Shown: piece after piece, positions 18,001 through 28,918 of the stretch | How the letters are laid out: each line of letters opens with the position of its first letter | Position numbering within the stretch: the first letter of the stretch is position 1 | NCBI RefSeq assembly: GCF_030252425.1 | Contig: NZ_CP126994.1 | Coordinates: 1,488,001-1,552,000 of the forward strand | Source: Acidisoma sp. PAMC 29798 | Lineage (GTDB): Bacteria; Pseudomonadota; Alphaproteobacteria; Acetobacterales; Acetobacteraceae | Length of the DNA: 64,000 nucleotides | Direction of reading: 5' to 3' | The notes under the pieces: generated by a model | The model's input: only the letters and a program-made list of their open reading frames with translations | What the model was told of the DNA's origin: nothing | Databases searched by the model: none | Position numbers and translations under genes: made by a program

Positions 18001-20270
18001 CGCTGAACCCGGCGTCGCGGACCTTGCCCGTCACCATCGAAACGCAGCCGGTCTACAGGCCGCGCACCACGGCCGACATCGCCGTTCATGCGACACCCGG
18101 CGCCTGGGTGACGCTCGCCGCCGTCGATGAAGGCATCCTGAGCCTCACGGGGTTCGTGACGCCCGATCCCCTCGACCATTACTTCGGCCAACGTTCCCTG
18201 GGTGTCGGCATTCATGATGACTGGGCGCGGCTGCTGGCCCCGGCGGGTGCGGCGAATACCATGCTGCGCCAGGGCGCGGGCGGCGATGTGGATGAGCAAT
18301 CCAACCCGATTCCGCAAATGATCGTGTCGCTGTTTTCCGGTCCCGTTCAGGCAGGATCGGATGGCATTGCCCATTTCCCGCTCGCCTTGCCGGATTTCGA
18401 CGGTCAGTTGCGGTTGATGGCCGTCGCTTGGGATGGCGCCAAGGTCGGGTCCGCCGCGCATGACATGATCCTGCGCGATCCGCTGATCGCGGAGGCGCTG
18501 CTGCCGCGATTCCTCGCACCGGGCGACACGGCGCAGATCGGCATCATGCTGCAGAACCTGGAACTGCCCGCGGGCCAGGTCTCGGTCCATCTGTCGGTCA
18601 CCGGTGAGTTGGCTTTGGCAGGTGGCGATCCGGCAGCGGTGACGCTTGCCCAGCAGGCACGGATGGTGCTGCCGGTGCAACTCGTCGCCAAAGGCGCGGG
18701 CCTCGGCACGCTCAGCGTCGAGGCGAAAGGGCCGGGCGGCTTCGATGTCACCCATTCGTCCGTCATCTCCGTGCATTCCGCGCGCGGTCCCGTCGCCCAG
18801 GTCACGCAGCTGCTGCTTGCGGCGGGTGCTGGTACGACGGTCGGGCCAGATGCCGCAGCCTTCCTGCCCGGCACTTGGAAGGCGAGCCTCAGTTTTGGCA
18901 GCGGCGTCCGCTATGACCCTGCGGCCCTGGTACGCGCTCTCATCGCCTATCCGCTCGATTGCCTGGAGCAGCTCACCAGTCGCGGCCTGCCGCTTGCGAT
19001 GCTGACGGAAGGCGGTGCGGCCGGGCCGGATCGTGCCGGCAAGCTCCAGCAAACGGCGGAAGCGGTGCTCGATCGGCAGCGCTACGACGGGTCCTTCGGC
19101 CTATGGTCCTCGACCGGGGATGCGGAGCCCTGGCTCACCGCCTATGCGACGGACTTCCTGTTGCGGGCGCGCAAGGCCGGCGCCCCCGTGCCGGACACCG
19201 CCATCAAGCAGGCACTCGGTTGGCTGACGACGGAAGTCGCCACCCCGCCGGGCAGCCCGACCGATCAGGCAGCGCAGGCCTATGCGCTGTATGTTCTGTC
19301 GCTTGCTGGCCAGGCGCCGGCGGGTGCCATTCGCGTGGCGGCGACGACGATCGGCAGCGAGCCGACGCCGCTCGCCCGCGCGCAGATTGCGGCGTCCCTG
19401 GCGCGGCTGGGGGAGGCCGGGCAGGCGAAGGATTTGTTTGGCGCGGTCCTTCAGGATCCGTCGCGGCAGGATTGGTATGGCGATTACGGCTCCGCGTTGC
19501 GGGACCAGTTCGCGACGGCTGTGCTGGTGCAGGAAAGCGGTGTCATGCCCGGTGCATTGCCGTCGATCCGCGCGGCGCTGCCGGGTTCCAACCTCGACCC
19601 CGATGCGCTGAACACGCAGGAACAGGCTTGGGGCGGCGCGGCGGCGGCGGCTTTGGGCGCCAATGCGCGTCCCATCTCCCTGGTCGCCGACGGGCGCACC
19701 TTGGGTCCGGCGTCGCGGCTGAGCCTGCCAGTCCGTGGCACGGTGACGCTCCGCAATCCGGGTAGCACGCCGATTGAGGGAAGCCTTGTCGTTCAGGGCG
19801 TGCCGGTAAAGGCGCCGCCTGCCGCGAAGAACGGGATGGAGGTCCATCGGTATTTCTTTGCAGCCGACGGATCGGCCGTGGATCCTGACAAGCTGCCGCA
19901 GAACAGCCTCTTCCTCATGGTGATCACCGGTCGCGCGACGGATGGCCAGGATCACCAGGCGATGGTCCTCGCTGGGCTGCCGGCGGGCTGGGAAATCGCC
20001 GGCCATTTCGATGGTGGCGCGGTTGCCGGGATGGACTGGCTTGGCACCCTGTCGACCACCGATGCGGAGGCGGCGGCCGATGACCGCTATGCAGCGGCGC
20101 TGTCCCTGACGGGCGACCACGCCGACTTCCGGCTGGCCGTCATGCTGCGGGCGGTGACGCCAGGCACCTACGATTATCCGGGCATCACACTGGCGGACAT
20201 GTATCGGCCGGGCATCTTCGCGCGGCAGAACGCCGTGAAGATCACCGTGCTGCCGCCCGCCACGCCGTGA
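15096..20270 (+). CDS. Bacterial alpha-2-macroglobulin family protein with thioester motif
   Basis: 1724 residues, the long (YfhM-like) bacterial A2M. It has a Sec signal peptide ending SLPARAQD, with no lipobox Cys, so unlike E. coli YfhM it would be soluble in the periplasm. Repeated beta-sandwich macroglobulin domains span the first two thirds, with the linker IYRPGETVQVMALLRDEAG near residue 530 and TLAAVDEGILSLTGF near residue 1008. The reactive thioester CLEQ is at residues 1289-1292 (codon at 18960), inside an alpha/alpha toroid domain with Trp-rich repeats. Such proteins trap attacking proteases after bait cleavage, guarding the cell when the envelope is breached. Its stop overlaps the pbpC start (GTGA). 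Confidence 0.93.
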   Translation: MKRFAILTAFAVSLLVGPLSLPARAQDDGPEIDLPGLQSDADAYAAALRLPFPAGASDEQKQKAADAVAAAVATGNATAEVAAMQRAIGALGGDATWNAWLALASAEMALVPPNAVHGLQAAWTAFQHIDESSDTAAQDQVSALRVMDKALAALNKPVPEVEVLRAIARRLPGDHAAQQAALEGLQRTGLIYRSLSTDAEAFPARACIGFLGNPSSAPSFHAGDWVTLDPALKDAAVTLESGKICVTGLPAGATTTVTLLHGMPGDDGTSLHQDLVLPVAMPDRQPRMVFDGARYLQPRNGAATVALDVVNLSAVKLTLVKIAERNLLHVMQTYPPGNNDLGSDAATDLAQNQGKVIWTGSAPVSGYTRNELDHVVLPLPPTLKDPGLYALLASPGDGTPFADGSAPGAVQLILRTDLAPTVWHGAEGDTIQIRSYASGLPVAGAAIDLVATDNEILDQATTDQDGIAHIAQPLLAGQNGQAPAALHIRGADGDFTRLDLTAPDFDLSDRGVSGTAQPGPVDPFIWLDRGIYRPGETVQVMALLRDEAGQPTDLPLHLIVTRPDGRVFQDTVPPRAAGQSIHAAVTLSSGAQFGTWTVSLQTDPKSSAIASQTFQVDAFVPPRLAVEFAGAPAILEPGRSTDLPVSVRFLYGAPGADLSGSGTVTLSLNPTPFADFSTYRFGVSDEVFAPKQSQVDLAATDDQGKTVLPIDLSAVPDSTGAVTATIAVTVNDPAGRSVGASTTIPVRPVAPLIGIAEDFADDTVDASAKAGFHFVAIGPDGKRVAMPVQIRLVRQEPDWRLSVQNGQARYETVWRDEPVDSQTVTLPATGAPFAYGRTLPFGRYRMQVLQASGGLAASSVIFYSGWAVGDNPDVPARVSVRVDHKTYQPGDTATVHVEAPFAGPATVLVMTDRIKRILDLPAAGTSFDVRIPVTADWGPGAYIGVHVFQPGGSDGKTAPTRAIGLTWVALNPASRTLPVTIETQPVYRPRTTADIAVHATPGAWVTLAAVDEGILSLTGFVTPDPLDHYFGQRSLGVGIHDDWARLLAPAGAANTMLRQGAGGDVDEQSNPIPQMIVSLFSGPVQAGSDGIAHFPLALPDFDGQLRLMAVAWDGAKVGSAAHDMILRDPLIAEALLPRFLAPGDTAQIGIMLQNLELPAGQVSVHLSVTGELALAGGDPAAVTLAQQARMVLPVQLVAKGAGLGTLSVEAKGPGGFDVTHSSVISVHSARGPVAQVTQLLLAAGAGTTVGPDAAAFLPGTWKASLSFGSGVRYDPAALVRALIAYPLDCLEQLTSRGLPLAMLTEGGAAGPDRAGKLQQTAEAVLDRQRYDGSFGLWSSTGDAEPWLTAYATDFLLRARKAGAPVPDTAIKQALGWLTTEVATPPGSPTDQAAQAYALYVLSLAGQAPAGAIRVAATTIGSEPTPLARAQIAASLARLGEAGQAKDLFGAVLQDPSRQDWYGDYGSALRDQFATAVLVQESGVMPGALPSIRAALPGSNLDPDALNTQEQAWGGAAAAALGANARPISLVADGRTLGPASRLSLPVRGTVTLRNPGSTPIEGSLVVQGVPVKAPPAAKNGMEVHRYFFAADGSAVDPDKLPQNSLFLMVITGRATDGQDHQAMVLAGLPAGWEIAGHFDGGAVAGMDWLGTLSTTDAEAAADDRYAAALSLTGDHADFRLAVMLRAVTPGTYDYPGITLADMYRPGIFARQNAVKITVLPPATP

Positions 20271-22198
20271 GGCGCTGGGCTGTCATCGCGGTCGGTGTGG
20301 CCGCGATGACAGTGGGGGTGACGGTGGTGGCGATGGGCTTCGTCTGGCCCGCGCCGATGCCGCCGCCGGCGAGCTGGGGCACGGAGGTGAGGGACCGCGA
20401 CGGCACGCTGATCGCCCTCGCGCCCGCGCCCGGCGGCGTCTGGCGTTTTGCGGTGTCGCCTGCCCAGGTCTCGCCGTTCATGACGCAGTTGCTGATCGCC
20501 GTGGAGGACCGTCGCTTCGCCTCCGAGCCTGGGGTCGATCCCCGTGCCGTGCTGCGCGCCGGTTGGCAGTGGCTGCGCGCAGGCCATGTGGTGTCCGGCG
20601 GATCGACGCTGACCATGCAGGTCGCGCGGCTGCTCGATCCGCAGCCCCGCAGACTGTCCGCGAAGGTGTTGGAAGCCGCCCGCGCCGTCGCGCTGTGGCG
20701 CCGCTTCGACCGGCCGCACCTCCTGGGTCTGTGGCTATCGCTCGCCCCATTCGGCGGCAATCTGGTGGGGGTGGAGGCGGCGTCCTGGGCCTATTTCGGC
20801 AAGCCGCCGGGCGCCTTAGATGCGGCCGAGGCCGCTCTGCTGGTGGCCTTGCCGCGCCGGCCCGAAGGGTTGCGGCCGGACCGGCATCCGGTGGCGGCCA
20901 AGCGAATCAGGGACCGGATTCTCATACTTGCCGAGGCACGCGGCTTGCTGACCCGTGACGAAACGCAGGCGGCCCTGACAGAGCCGGTGCCGACCGCGCG
21001 CCTGCCCATGCCGCGCGCGGTGCCGCAATTCTATGCGTCGGTCCGTCATCCACCGGTGCTGACCGTGTCGCTCGACGCCGAAACCGAAGCGGCACTCGCC
21101 GGTCTGGGGCAGACGACGCTGGCGGGTCTGCCCGCGAAAGTCTCCCTCGCGGTGATGATCGCCGATTTGCCCAGCGGCACGCTGCGTGCCGTTTGGGCGG
21201 GCGATTGGGGCAATGCCGCCCGGGCCGGCTCGGTTGATCTCACCCGCGCCTCCCGCAGCCCCGGTTCGGCGCTGAAACCGTTTCTGTATGGCCTCGCCTT
21301 CTCCCAAGGGATTGCGGGACCGGACACGATCCTGGCGGATGTGCCGACGCGCTTCGGCGGCTATGCGCCGGAGGATTTCACCGGCCAGTTCGCGGGCCGG
21401 GTGACGGCGGCCGAGGCGCTGCGCCGCTCCCTCAATCTACCGGCGGTCGGGCTGCTCGCGCGCTATGGCGCGGCGCGTTTCGCGGCCGCCTTGGCGGCGG
21501 CGGGCGAGCCGCTGCGTCTGCCGCGCGGGGCAGCGCCGTCTTTGCCCATCGTGCTCGGCGGCGCCGGGCAGACCATGCGCGGCATGATGGCGCTCTATAC
21601 GGCGCTCGCGACCCAGGGCGCGGTCGCTGGCAAGCCGCTGCTGACGCCCGCCGCCGCGCAGATGGTGGCCGCGATCCTGACGCGGCCCTTTCCCGGCGGC
21701 GCGCAGCAGGGCATCGCCTGGAAAACCGGCACGAGTTGGGGGGACCGCGACAATTGGGCCTTCGGCTTCGACCGCGCGCATCTGGTGGGCATCTGGGTCG
21801 GCCGGCCCGATGGCACGGCCATGGATGGTGGCGCGGCAGCGGATCATGCCCTGCCGATCCTCGCCCAGGTCTTCGGCCTTCTGCCCGCCGCGCCGCGCGC
21901 CATGGCCGTGCCTGCCGCGCGGATGGTGTCTTTGGCTGTCACGCCGGAGCCCGATCCGCTGCGGCTGCTGTATCCGCCACCCGGCGCCGTGATCGAAGGT
22001 GCCGGCGCCGTCGACCTCAAGGCCATGGGCGGCACGCGACCGCTGCGCTTCCTGGTCGATGGCGCGCCGGTGCCGTCCATCGCTGCACTGCGCAACACCG
22101 CCTGGACGCCGCCCGGGCCAGGCTTCTATCGCCTCACAGTTCTGGACGCGGCAGGCGCAATCGCTTCCGCCGCGATCAGGGTTCGCGACGGATCGTGA
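20267..22198 (+). CDS. pbpC: Penicillin-binding protein 1C (peptidoglycan glycosyltransferase/transpeptidase)
   Basis: 643 residues with a GTG start inside the A2M stop (GTGA). The N-terminal membrane anchor is followed by a GT51 glycosyltransferase domain: catalytic Glu in VEDRRFASEPGVDP, where the usual His after EDRRF is not kept, and GGSTLTMQVARLL. The transpeptidase domain has SxxK as SALK (SPGSALKPFLYG, about residue 330), SxN as SLN and KTG as WKTGTSWGD. The C-terminal ~90 residues form the BiPBP_C domain (LLYPPPGAVIEG). PbpC polymerises glycan strands in the periplasm, and its pairing with A2M is the conserved arrangement thought to couple wall repair with protease defence. Confidence 0.93.
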   Translation: MRRWAVIAVGVAAMTVGVTVVAMGFVWPAPMPPPASWGTEVRDRDGTLIALAPAPGGVWRFAVSPAQVSPFMTQLLIAVEDRRFASEPGVDPRAVLRAGWQWLRAGHVVSGGSTLTMQVARLLDPQPRRLSAKVLEAARAVALWRRFDRPHLLGLWLSLAPFGGNLVGVEAASWAYFGKPPGALDAAEAALLVALPRRPEGLRPDRHPVAAKRIRDRILILAEARGLLTRDETQAALTEPVPTARLPMPRAVPQFYASVRHPPVLTVSLDAETEAALAGLGQTTLAGLPAKVSLAVMIADLPSGTLRAVWAGDWGNAARAGSVDLTRASRSPGSALKPFLYGLAFSQGIAGPDTILADVPTRFGGYAPEDFTGQFAGRVTAAEALRRSLNLPAVGLLARYGAARFAAALAAAGEPLRLPRGAAPSLPIVLGGAGQTMRGMMALYTALATQGAVAGKPLLTPAAAQMVAAILTRPFPGGAQQGIAWKTGTSWGDRDNWAFGFDRAHLVGIWVGRPDGTAMDGGAAADHALPILAQVFGLLPAAPRAMAVPAARMVSLAVTPEPDPLRLLYPPPGAVIEGAGAVDLKAMGGTRPLRFLVDGAPVPSIAALRNTAWTPPGPGFYRLTVLDAAGAIASAAIRVRDGS

Positions 22199-22208
22199 TC
22201 GCGGCGGC

Positions 22209-23168
22209 CTAATACGGCGAGTCGGGGTGGTAGAACTCCGCCGCATTCTGTTGTGTGATCAGCGGTGACTGGATGATGAACTTGCCGCGCACCGGCACAC
22301 CGCCGACAAATTTCAGCGCGGTCAGTTCGATCGCCGTGCCGACCATGCCGGGGTCGTAGCCGACATCGATCGGCGTCATCTTGTCGCCGTCCATGACTTC
22401 CTTGATCGCCTGCTTCATGCCGGCGCCGCCGACCACCCACATGTCATTCTGCCGGCCCGCCTGCTTGATCGCCTGGATGGCGCCGATGGCGGTATCATCA
22501 TCCTGCGCCCAGACGGCGTCGATCTTGGGGAAGCGGGAGAGGAAGTCCTGCATGACCTTGAAGCCGTCATCGCGGTTCCAGTTCGCGAACTGGCTGGCGA
22601 GCACTTTGATCTTGGTGCCTGAGATGGCGGCGTTGAAGGCGTCCACACGCTCTTTGTCGATCGGGATCGGCAGACCGCGCAGCACGACGATATTGCCGCC
22701 ATCGGGGAAGCGGGAGGCAAAATATTCGCCCGCCGTGCGGCCGAGGCCGGGATTGTCGCCGGCGACATAAAGATCCTCGATGCCCGGCTGTGACAGTTTG
22801 CGGTCCACCACCGTCACGAATTTTCCGGCCTGCTTCACACGCTTGATCGGCGATGTCAGCGCATCCGGGTCGCCTGGCAGAATGACCAGCGCATCGATGT
22901 GACGGGTCGAGACCATGTCTTCGAGGTCGGAGGCCTGCTTGCCGGGATCGGCCGCCGTGGCGAGCACGAATTTCAGATTGGGATAGGTCTTGGTCAGGCG
23001 GGTGATGGCGGCCTGGGCGAAGTAATCGACGCCGCCGGTCCAGCCGTGATCGGCCGAGGGCACGGAGACGCCGATCGTATAGGTCTTGTCCTGGGCTATA
23101 GCTTGGCCCGAGACGACGAGACCGGTGGCGAGACTGGTGGCGAGGGCGAGTGTGCGGAAGCGCTTCAT
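22209..23168 (-). CDS. Ribose-type ABC transporter substrate-binding protein
   Basis: 319 residues. A Sec signal peptide (ALATSLATGLVVSGQAIAQD) precedes a type I binding protein of the RbsB family: TIGVSVPSADHGWTGGVDYF begins the mature chain with the aromatic ligand contact, then DALVILPGDPDAL and TVVDRKLS at the hinge, and AVWAQDDDTAIGAIQAI in the C-lobe. AGGAGG lies upstream of the ATG. It is last in a three-gene minus-strand operon after the ATPase and permease and converges with pbpC, with only ten bases between their stops. No ligand can be named. Confidence 0.88.
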   Translation of the reverse strand: MKRFRTLALATSLATGLVVSGQAIAQDKTYTIGVSVPSADHGWTGGVDYFAQAAITRLTKTYPNLKFVLATAADPGKQASDLEDMVSTRHIDALVILPGDPDALTSPIKRVKQAGKFVTVVDRKLSQPGIEDLYVAGDNPGLGRTAGEYFASRFPDGGNIVVLRGLPIPIDKERVDAFNAAISGTKIKVLASQFANWNRDDGFKVMQDFLSRFPKIDAVWAQDDDTAIGAIQAIKQAGRQNDMWVVGGAGMKQAIKEVMDGDKMTPIDVGYDPGMVGTAIELTALKFVGGVPVRGKFIIQSPLITQQNAAEFYHPDSPY

Positions 23169-23195
23169 GGAGGTCCTCCTGTTGTTTTTTGAAGC

Positions 23196-24192
23196 CTACT
23201 GGTTCGCTCTGCGGCTTCGTTGCAGCAGGACGGCCAGAATGATGATGACGCCCTGGAAGGCACCATTGAGATAGGGGCTGACGATATTCGTCAGGTTCAG
23301 GATATTGTCGATCAGGCTGAGGATGATGACGCCAATGACGGTGCCCCAGACCCGGCCATAGCCGCCACGCAGCGTGGTGCCACCGATGATGACGGCGGCG
23401 ATGGCCTCCAACTCCCACAAGACCCCGGTGGCACTCGATGCCGAACCCAGGCGCGGCACGTAAAGCAGCGTCGCCACCGCCACCAGTACGCCTTGCAGCA
23501 CGTAGGTCAGCAGCCGGACGGTATCGACATGAATGGCGGAATAGCGCGCCACTTGTTCGTTCGAGCCGATGGCCGCGCAATGGCGCCCGAAGGGCATCCG
23601 GCGCATGGCGATATCGCCCAGGATCGCGACCACGGCGAAGACGATGATGGGCACTGGCAGACCCAGGACGCTGCCGTAATAGACCGGATTGTATGTGTCC
23701 ATGACATCGAAGTTCAGGGACAGCGTGCCACCATTGGCGAGGAAGGTAACCAGCGAGCGGAAGATGCCCATGGTGCCTAGCGTCACGATAAAGGCCTCGA
23801 TCCGCCCACGCGTGACGAGCAACCCGTTGCCGAGGCCGGCCGCCCCGCCGAGCGCGACCCCCGCCGCCATGCCGATGAGGATCACGCTCCACCCCGTGCC
23901 GAAGCGCGGCACCAGCGCATTGATCACGATGATCATCACCCCGGCGAGGAAGGCGGCCATGGATCCGACTGAAAGGTCGAGCCCGCCGGAGGTGATCACG
24001 AAGGTGGCGCCAACGGCGATGATGCCGATGAAAGAAGAGCGTGCGAGCACATTGGTGATATTGGACGGGCTGAGGAAATTGCCGTTGAGCGATGCGCCCA
24101 AAATCACGAGCAGGATCAGGGCGAGAAGCGGCCCGAGCACACGAAGATTGGGGCTCCATCGCCGCGCGGGCTCCCGCTTGGTCAGCGTTGTC

Positions 24193-24206
<14 letters not shown>
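23196..24206 (-). CDS. Ribose-type ABC transporter permease
   Basis: 336 residues, about ten hydrophobic helices, RbsC family. The canonical element [20 protein letters not shown] (about residue 58) and [20 protein letters not shown] are both intact. The C-terminal helix [20 protein letters not shown] fits the family. A single permease gene implies a homodimer, unlike the two-permease importer at 9575-11520. Its 5' end overlaps the ATPase gene by 14 bases; GGAG seven bases upstream of the ATG is its ribosome binding site. The binding-protein gene follows after 27 bases. Confidence 0.9.
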
Positions 24207-25719
<1,513 letters not shown>

Positions 25720-25862
25720 GCATTCCCTCCCGACGGGGCTTCGCGCCCTCTGCTGGCAAGCTACCGGGCGCGGAAGAAGCCGGTCAAGGTTTCTCGGCCA
25801 GCGTCGGTGTTTGTGTCGATCCTCCACCGCAACCTATGATGGCCCCGTCCAGGGCGGAGATC

Positions 25863-27770
25863 ATGGTGACTGCGCAGATGATGGACGATACCGACCAGGA
25901 TCGTCGGCTTGCGATGCAGGCGGCCGGCATCGGCACCTGGCAATGGAATGTGACCGGGGATGCCATCCGGCTTTCACCGCTGTCCCGCGTGCTGTTGGGC
26001 GTGGGCTCTGCCGCGATGGGTCTGCCCGCGTTTCTGGAGCGGCTTCATACCGATGACCGCGTCATCGCCGAACGCGGCCTGCTCGCCTGCGCGCAAAGCG
26101 GCTGCGATCTCGACGTCGATCTGCGGGCCTTGGCGGCGGATGGCACGGCGCGCTGGATGCGCATGCGGGGCGGATCGACGCAAGCTGTATCGACCCAAGT
26201 GGGGCAGGGCGACATCCACGGCATCCTGATCGACATCGCGCGCCAGAAGGCGGCGGAGCATGCCAATGACCGGCTCGCCGCCATCGTCGCGTCCTCCGCC
26301 GATGCCATCATCGGCAAGACGATGGACGGCGTGATCACGGACTGGAACCTGAGCGCCGAGACGATTTTCGGCTATACTGCCGCCGAGGCCATCGGGCAGC
26401 CCGTTTCCATCCTGCAACCGCCAGGGCGGGAGAGCGATGTCGTCGCGATCCTTCAGCGGATTGCGCAAGGCGAGCGGGTCGATCATTTCGAAACCCAGCG
26501 CCGCCGGAAGGATGGCACGATCATCGACATATCTCTCACCGTCTCTCCGGTCCGTGACGAGTCCGGGCGGCTTGTCGGTGCCTCCAAGGTGGCGCGCGAC
26601 GTGACGGAGGCGAAGCGGTCGCAGGTCCTGATCGCGGAACGCGAGGCGCATCTGCAATCCGTGCTCGACACCGTGCCGGACGCCATGGTGGTCATCGATG
26701 TGCGCGGCGTCATGCAATCCTTCAGCGCCACGGCTGAGCGGCTGTTCGGCTATACGGCGGCAGAGGCGATTGGCCAGAATGTCAGTATCCTCATGCCCGG
26801 TCCGTATCGGGAACAGCATGACGGCTATCTGTCGCGCTATATGACGACCGGGGAGCGCCGCATCATCGGCATCGGGCGTCTGGTGGTGGGACAGCGCAAG
26901 GATCGCTCCACCTTTCCGATGGAACTTACGGTGGGCGAAACCCGGTTGGGCGATCGGCGCTTTTTCACGGGCTTCGTGCGTGACCTCAGCGAGCGCCAGC
27001 AAACTCAGCAGCGCCTGCAGGAGTTGCAGGCCGGACTGATCCATATGTCGCGCTTCACGGCGCTCGGTGAAATGGCGTCCACGCTGGCGCATGAACTCAA
27101 TCAGCCGCTGACAGCCGTGGCTAATTACCTGAAAGGGTGCCGCCGCTTGCTGGACACCAACCAGAGCGAGCACATTCCCGCCGCGCGCGACGCGGTGGAG
27201 CGGGCCGCCGAGCAGGCCTTGCGGGCGGGACAGATCATTCGCCGCTTGCGCGACTTCGTGGCCCGCAAGGAAAGCGAACGGCAGGTTGAGAACCTGGCAC
27301 AACTCATTGAGGAGGCGAGTGCCCTCGCCCTGATCGGCGTGAAGGAAAGCGGCGTCCATGCCTCGATGGATTTCGACCCCCAGGTCGAATTCGTGCTCGC
27401 CGATCGGATTCAAGTGCAACAGGTCTTGCTGAACCTGGTGCGCAATGCCGTGGAAGCGATGCAGGATGCGCCCGAGCCGCATGACCGGCCGCGTCGGCTG
27501 GTGATCAAGACGCGCAAGCTGGACGCCGACACGGTGGAGGTCAGCGTGATCGACACCGGACCCGGCATCGCGCCGGATATCGCGGAGCAGCTTTTCCAGC
27601 CCTTTGTCACCACAAAGCAATTCGGCATGGGCGTCGGCCTGTCGATCTCGCGGACGATCATGGAAGCGCATGGCGGCCGGCTTTGGGCTGAGCCCAACCC
27701 AGGCGGCGGCACGGCCTTTCGTTTGACACTGCCATCCGTGCGCGGTGGGGAGAGCGATCTTGGCGATTGA
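25863..27770 (+). CDS. fixL: Oxygen-sensing heme PAS histidine kinase FixL
   Basis: 635 residues: three PAS domains (about 15-125, 130-245, 250-370), HisKA and HATPase_c. The third PAS has the FixL heme pocket: H319 in QHDGYLSRY (equivalent to the B. japonicum FixL heme ligand His200), the Arg of SRY (Arg206) and the Arg of IIGIGR (Arg220); the position of His214 is Arg here. The phospho-acceptor is H410 in [12 protein letters not shown]; the N box is [10 protein letters not shown] and the G boxes DTGPGIAP and GMGVGLSI. It probably autophosphorylates at low oxygen and passes phosphate to FixJ. ATG at 25863 follows GGCGGAG; no membrane helices are seen, so it is cytoplasmic. Confidence 0.92.
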   Translation: MVTAQMMDDTDQDRRLAMQAAGIGTWQWNVTGDAIRLSPLSRVLLGVGSAAMGLPAFLERLHTDDRVIAERGLLACAQSGCDLDVDLRALAADGTARWMRMRGGSTQAVSTQVGQGDIHGILIDIARQKAAEHANDRLAAIVASSADAIIGKTMDGVITDWNLSAETIFGYTAAEAIGQPVSILQPPGRESDVVAILQRIAQGERVDHFETQRRRKDGTIIDISLTVSPVRDESGRLVGASKVARDVTEAKRSQVLIAEREAHLQSVLDTVPDAMVVIDVRGVMQSFSATAERLFGYTAAEAIGQNVSILMPGPYREQHDGYLSRYMTTGERRIIGIGRLVVGQRKDRSTFPMELTVGETRLGDRRFFTGFVRDLSERQQTQQRLQELQAGLIHMSRFTALGEMASTLAHELNQPLTAVANYLKGCRRLLDTNQSEHIPAARDAVERAAEQALRAGQIIRRLRDFVARKESERQVENLAQLIEEASALALIGVKESGVHASMDFDPQVEFVLADRIQVQQVLLNLVRNAVEAMQDAPEPHDRPRRLVIKTRKLDADTVEVSVIDTGPGIAPDIAEQLFQPFVTTKQFGMGVGLSISRTIMEAHGGRLWAEPNPGGGTAFRLTLPSVRGGESDLGD

Positions 27771-28380
27771 GCCCGTTGTACATCTGATCGACGATGATGA
27801 CGCCGTCCGGCAGTCACTCGCCTTCCTGCTCACCACGGCGGGTCTCGCAGTGCGCGTGCACGAATCGGCCACCGCTTTCCTGAAGATGCTGCCCAAGGCC
27901 CAGCCGGGTTGTGTCGTCACCGACGTACGGATGCCCGACGTCGACGGTCTGGAACTGCAGCGCAGATTGCAGGCGGCAGGCGCCAAGTTTCCGGTCATCA
28001 TTATGACCGGCCATGGGGACGTGCCCTTGGCCGTGCAGGCGATGAAGGCCGGCGCGATCGACTTCATCGAAAAACCCTTCGATGATGAACGCATGATCTC
28101 GGCCATTCGTGCGGCGCTCGATCTGCACGACAAGCGCGGCTACCGGGATGCCGAGATCGCCGAAACCCAGGCGCGGCTGGGGTCTTTGTCGGCGCGGGAG
28201 CGTGAGGTCTTGGACGGCATTCTGCGCGGGCAGCCGAACAAGGTGGTCGCCTACGACCTTGGCATCAGTCCGAGAACCGTCGAGGTTCACCGGGCCAATG
28301 TCATGACCAAGATGCGCACGAGCAGCCTGTCGGAGCTGGTGCGCATGGCCCTGGTGGCCGGATTGCTGCCGTCGGGTTGA
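27760..28380 (+). CDS. fixJ: FixJ response regulator
   Basis: 206 residues. The receiver domain (about 1-125) has the acidic pocket [10 protein letters not shown] and phospho-acceptor D55 in VVTDVRMPD, then [19 protein letters not shown] and the Lys of EKPF. The LuxR-type output domain carries [19 protein letters not shown] and [14 protein letters not shown]. The linker and helix match FixJ/TodR proteins that activate fixK and nif/fix-type microaerobic genes. TTG at 27760 is preferred because GGGGAG lies seven bases upstream; a GTG at 27745 would add five residues. The start lies inside the end of fixL, so the pair is coupled. No fixK gene is in the window. Confidence 0.92.
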   Translation: MAIEPVVHLIDDDDAVRQSLAFLLTTAGLAVRVHESATAFLKMLPKAQPGCVVTDVRMPDVDGLELQRRLQAAGAKFPVIIMTGHGDVPLAVQAMKAGAIDFIEKPFDDERMISAIRAALDLHDKRGYRDAEIAETQARLGSLSAREREVLDGILRGQPNKVVAYDLGISPRTVEVHRANVMTKMRTSSLSELVRMALVAGLLPSG

Positions 28381-28469
28381 CCCAGATCAAGACGACGGCG
28401 GCCGGTTGCGCCATAATGGCCGTCCGTATCCGCACAGCCGGCTCAGGGTGAGCCGATGGAGCCCAGCGC

Positions 28470-28859
28470 ATGCCTTCAGGACAGGACATCATCCTTGTCG
28501 TCGATGATGACCAAGCGGTCCGTGACTCGCTGAAATTCGCGCTGGAGATTGAAGGCCTGGTCGTGCATGTCTGCGCCGACGGTCGGGAGTTGATCGGTCA
28601 TCCCGAGCTATGGCGTGCGCGGTGCCTTATCCTGGACTACAAGATGCCGGTGATGGATGGGCTTGCGGTCATCAGCCAGTTGGCGGCGATCGGGCTTCGG
28701 TTGCCGGTCATTCTCATCACCGCCCATGCGACCGACAGCCTGCGCCGCCGTGCGGCGGCGGCCGGGGTGCGCCATACGCTGGAAAAGCCGCTGCAGGACA
28801 GTGCCTTGTTGGACAGCATCCATGACGTGCTGGGCGTGGGACCGGCAGTGAGTGGTTAG
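28470..28859 (+). CDS. Stand-alone receiver domain response regulator
   Basis: 129 residues, a single CheY-like receiver with no output domain. The acidic pocket is LVVDDDQAVRDSLKFALE, the phospho-acceptor Asp is in LILDYKMPVMDG (about residue 53), Thr is in LITAHA and Lys in LEKPLQ. It is closest to FixJ-type receivers. Its position 89 bases after fixJ on the same strand suggests it shares phosphate from FixL, acting as a phosphate sink or relay in the oxygen response; that role is inference. The start ATG at 28470 lacks a strong ribosome binding site (GGAGCCCAGCGC precedes it). Confidence 0.85.
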   Translation: MPSGQDIILVVDDDQAVRDSLKFALEIEGLVVHVCADGRELIGHPELWRARCLILDYKMPVMDGLAVISQLAAIGLRLPVILITAHATDSLRRRAAAAGVRHTLEKPLQDSALLDSIHDVLGVGPAVSG

Positions 28860-28876
28860 CGCGGACACAAGTACAC

Positions 28877-28907
28877 CGTCATCCGCGCATCAAGTGCGCC
28901 GATGACG
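28877..28907. terminator. Hairpin between convergent genes, candidate bidirectional terminator
   Basis: CGTCATCCGCGCA (28877-28889) pairs with TGCGCCGATGACG (28895-28907) at 12 of 13 positions around a five-base loop. It lies in the 59-base gap between the lone receiver gene and the convergent MscS-like gene. No T-tract follows on either strand, so factor-independent termination is not assured. Confidence 0.45.
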
Positions 28908-28918
28908 AAGGCGCCACT

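Noticed and set aside
16854-19052. Long minus-strand open frame of over 700 codons opposite the alpha-2-macroglobulin gene
   Set aside because: It is antisense to a gene with signal peptide and CLEQ motif; composition is Arg/His/Gly-rich as in GC-rich shadow frames, with no domain.
22567-24159. Minus-strand open frame of 530 codons overlapping the permease and binding-protein genes
   Set aside because: It is another frame over two well-supported transport genes; sequence is Arg/His/Gly-rich without structure.
25974-28133. Minus-strand open frame of about 720 codons opposite fixL and fixJ
   Set aside because: Shadow of the FixL/FixJ coding frames; no recognisable motif and no ribosome binding site.
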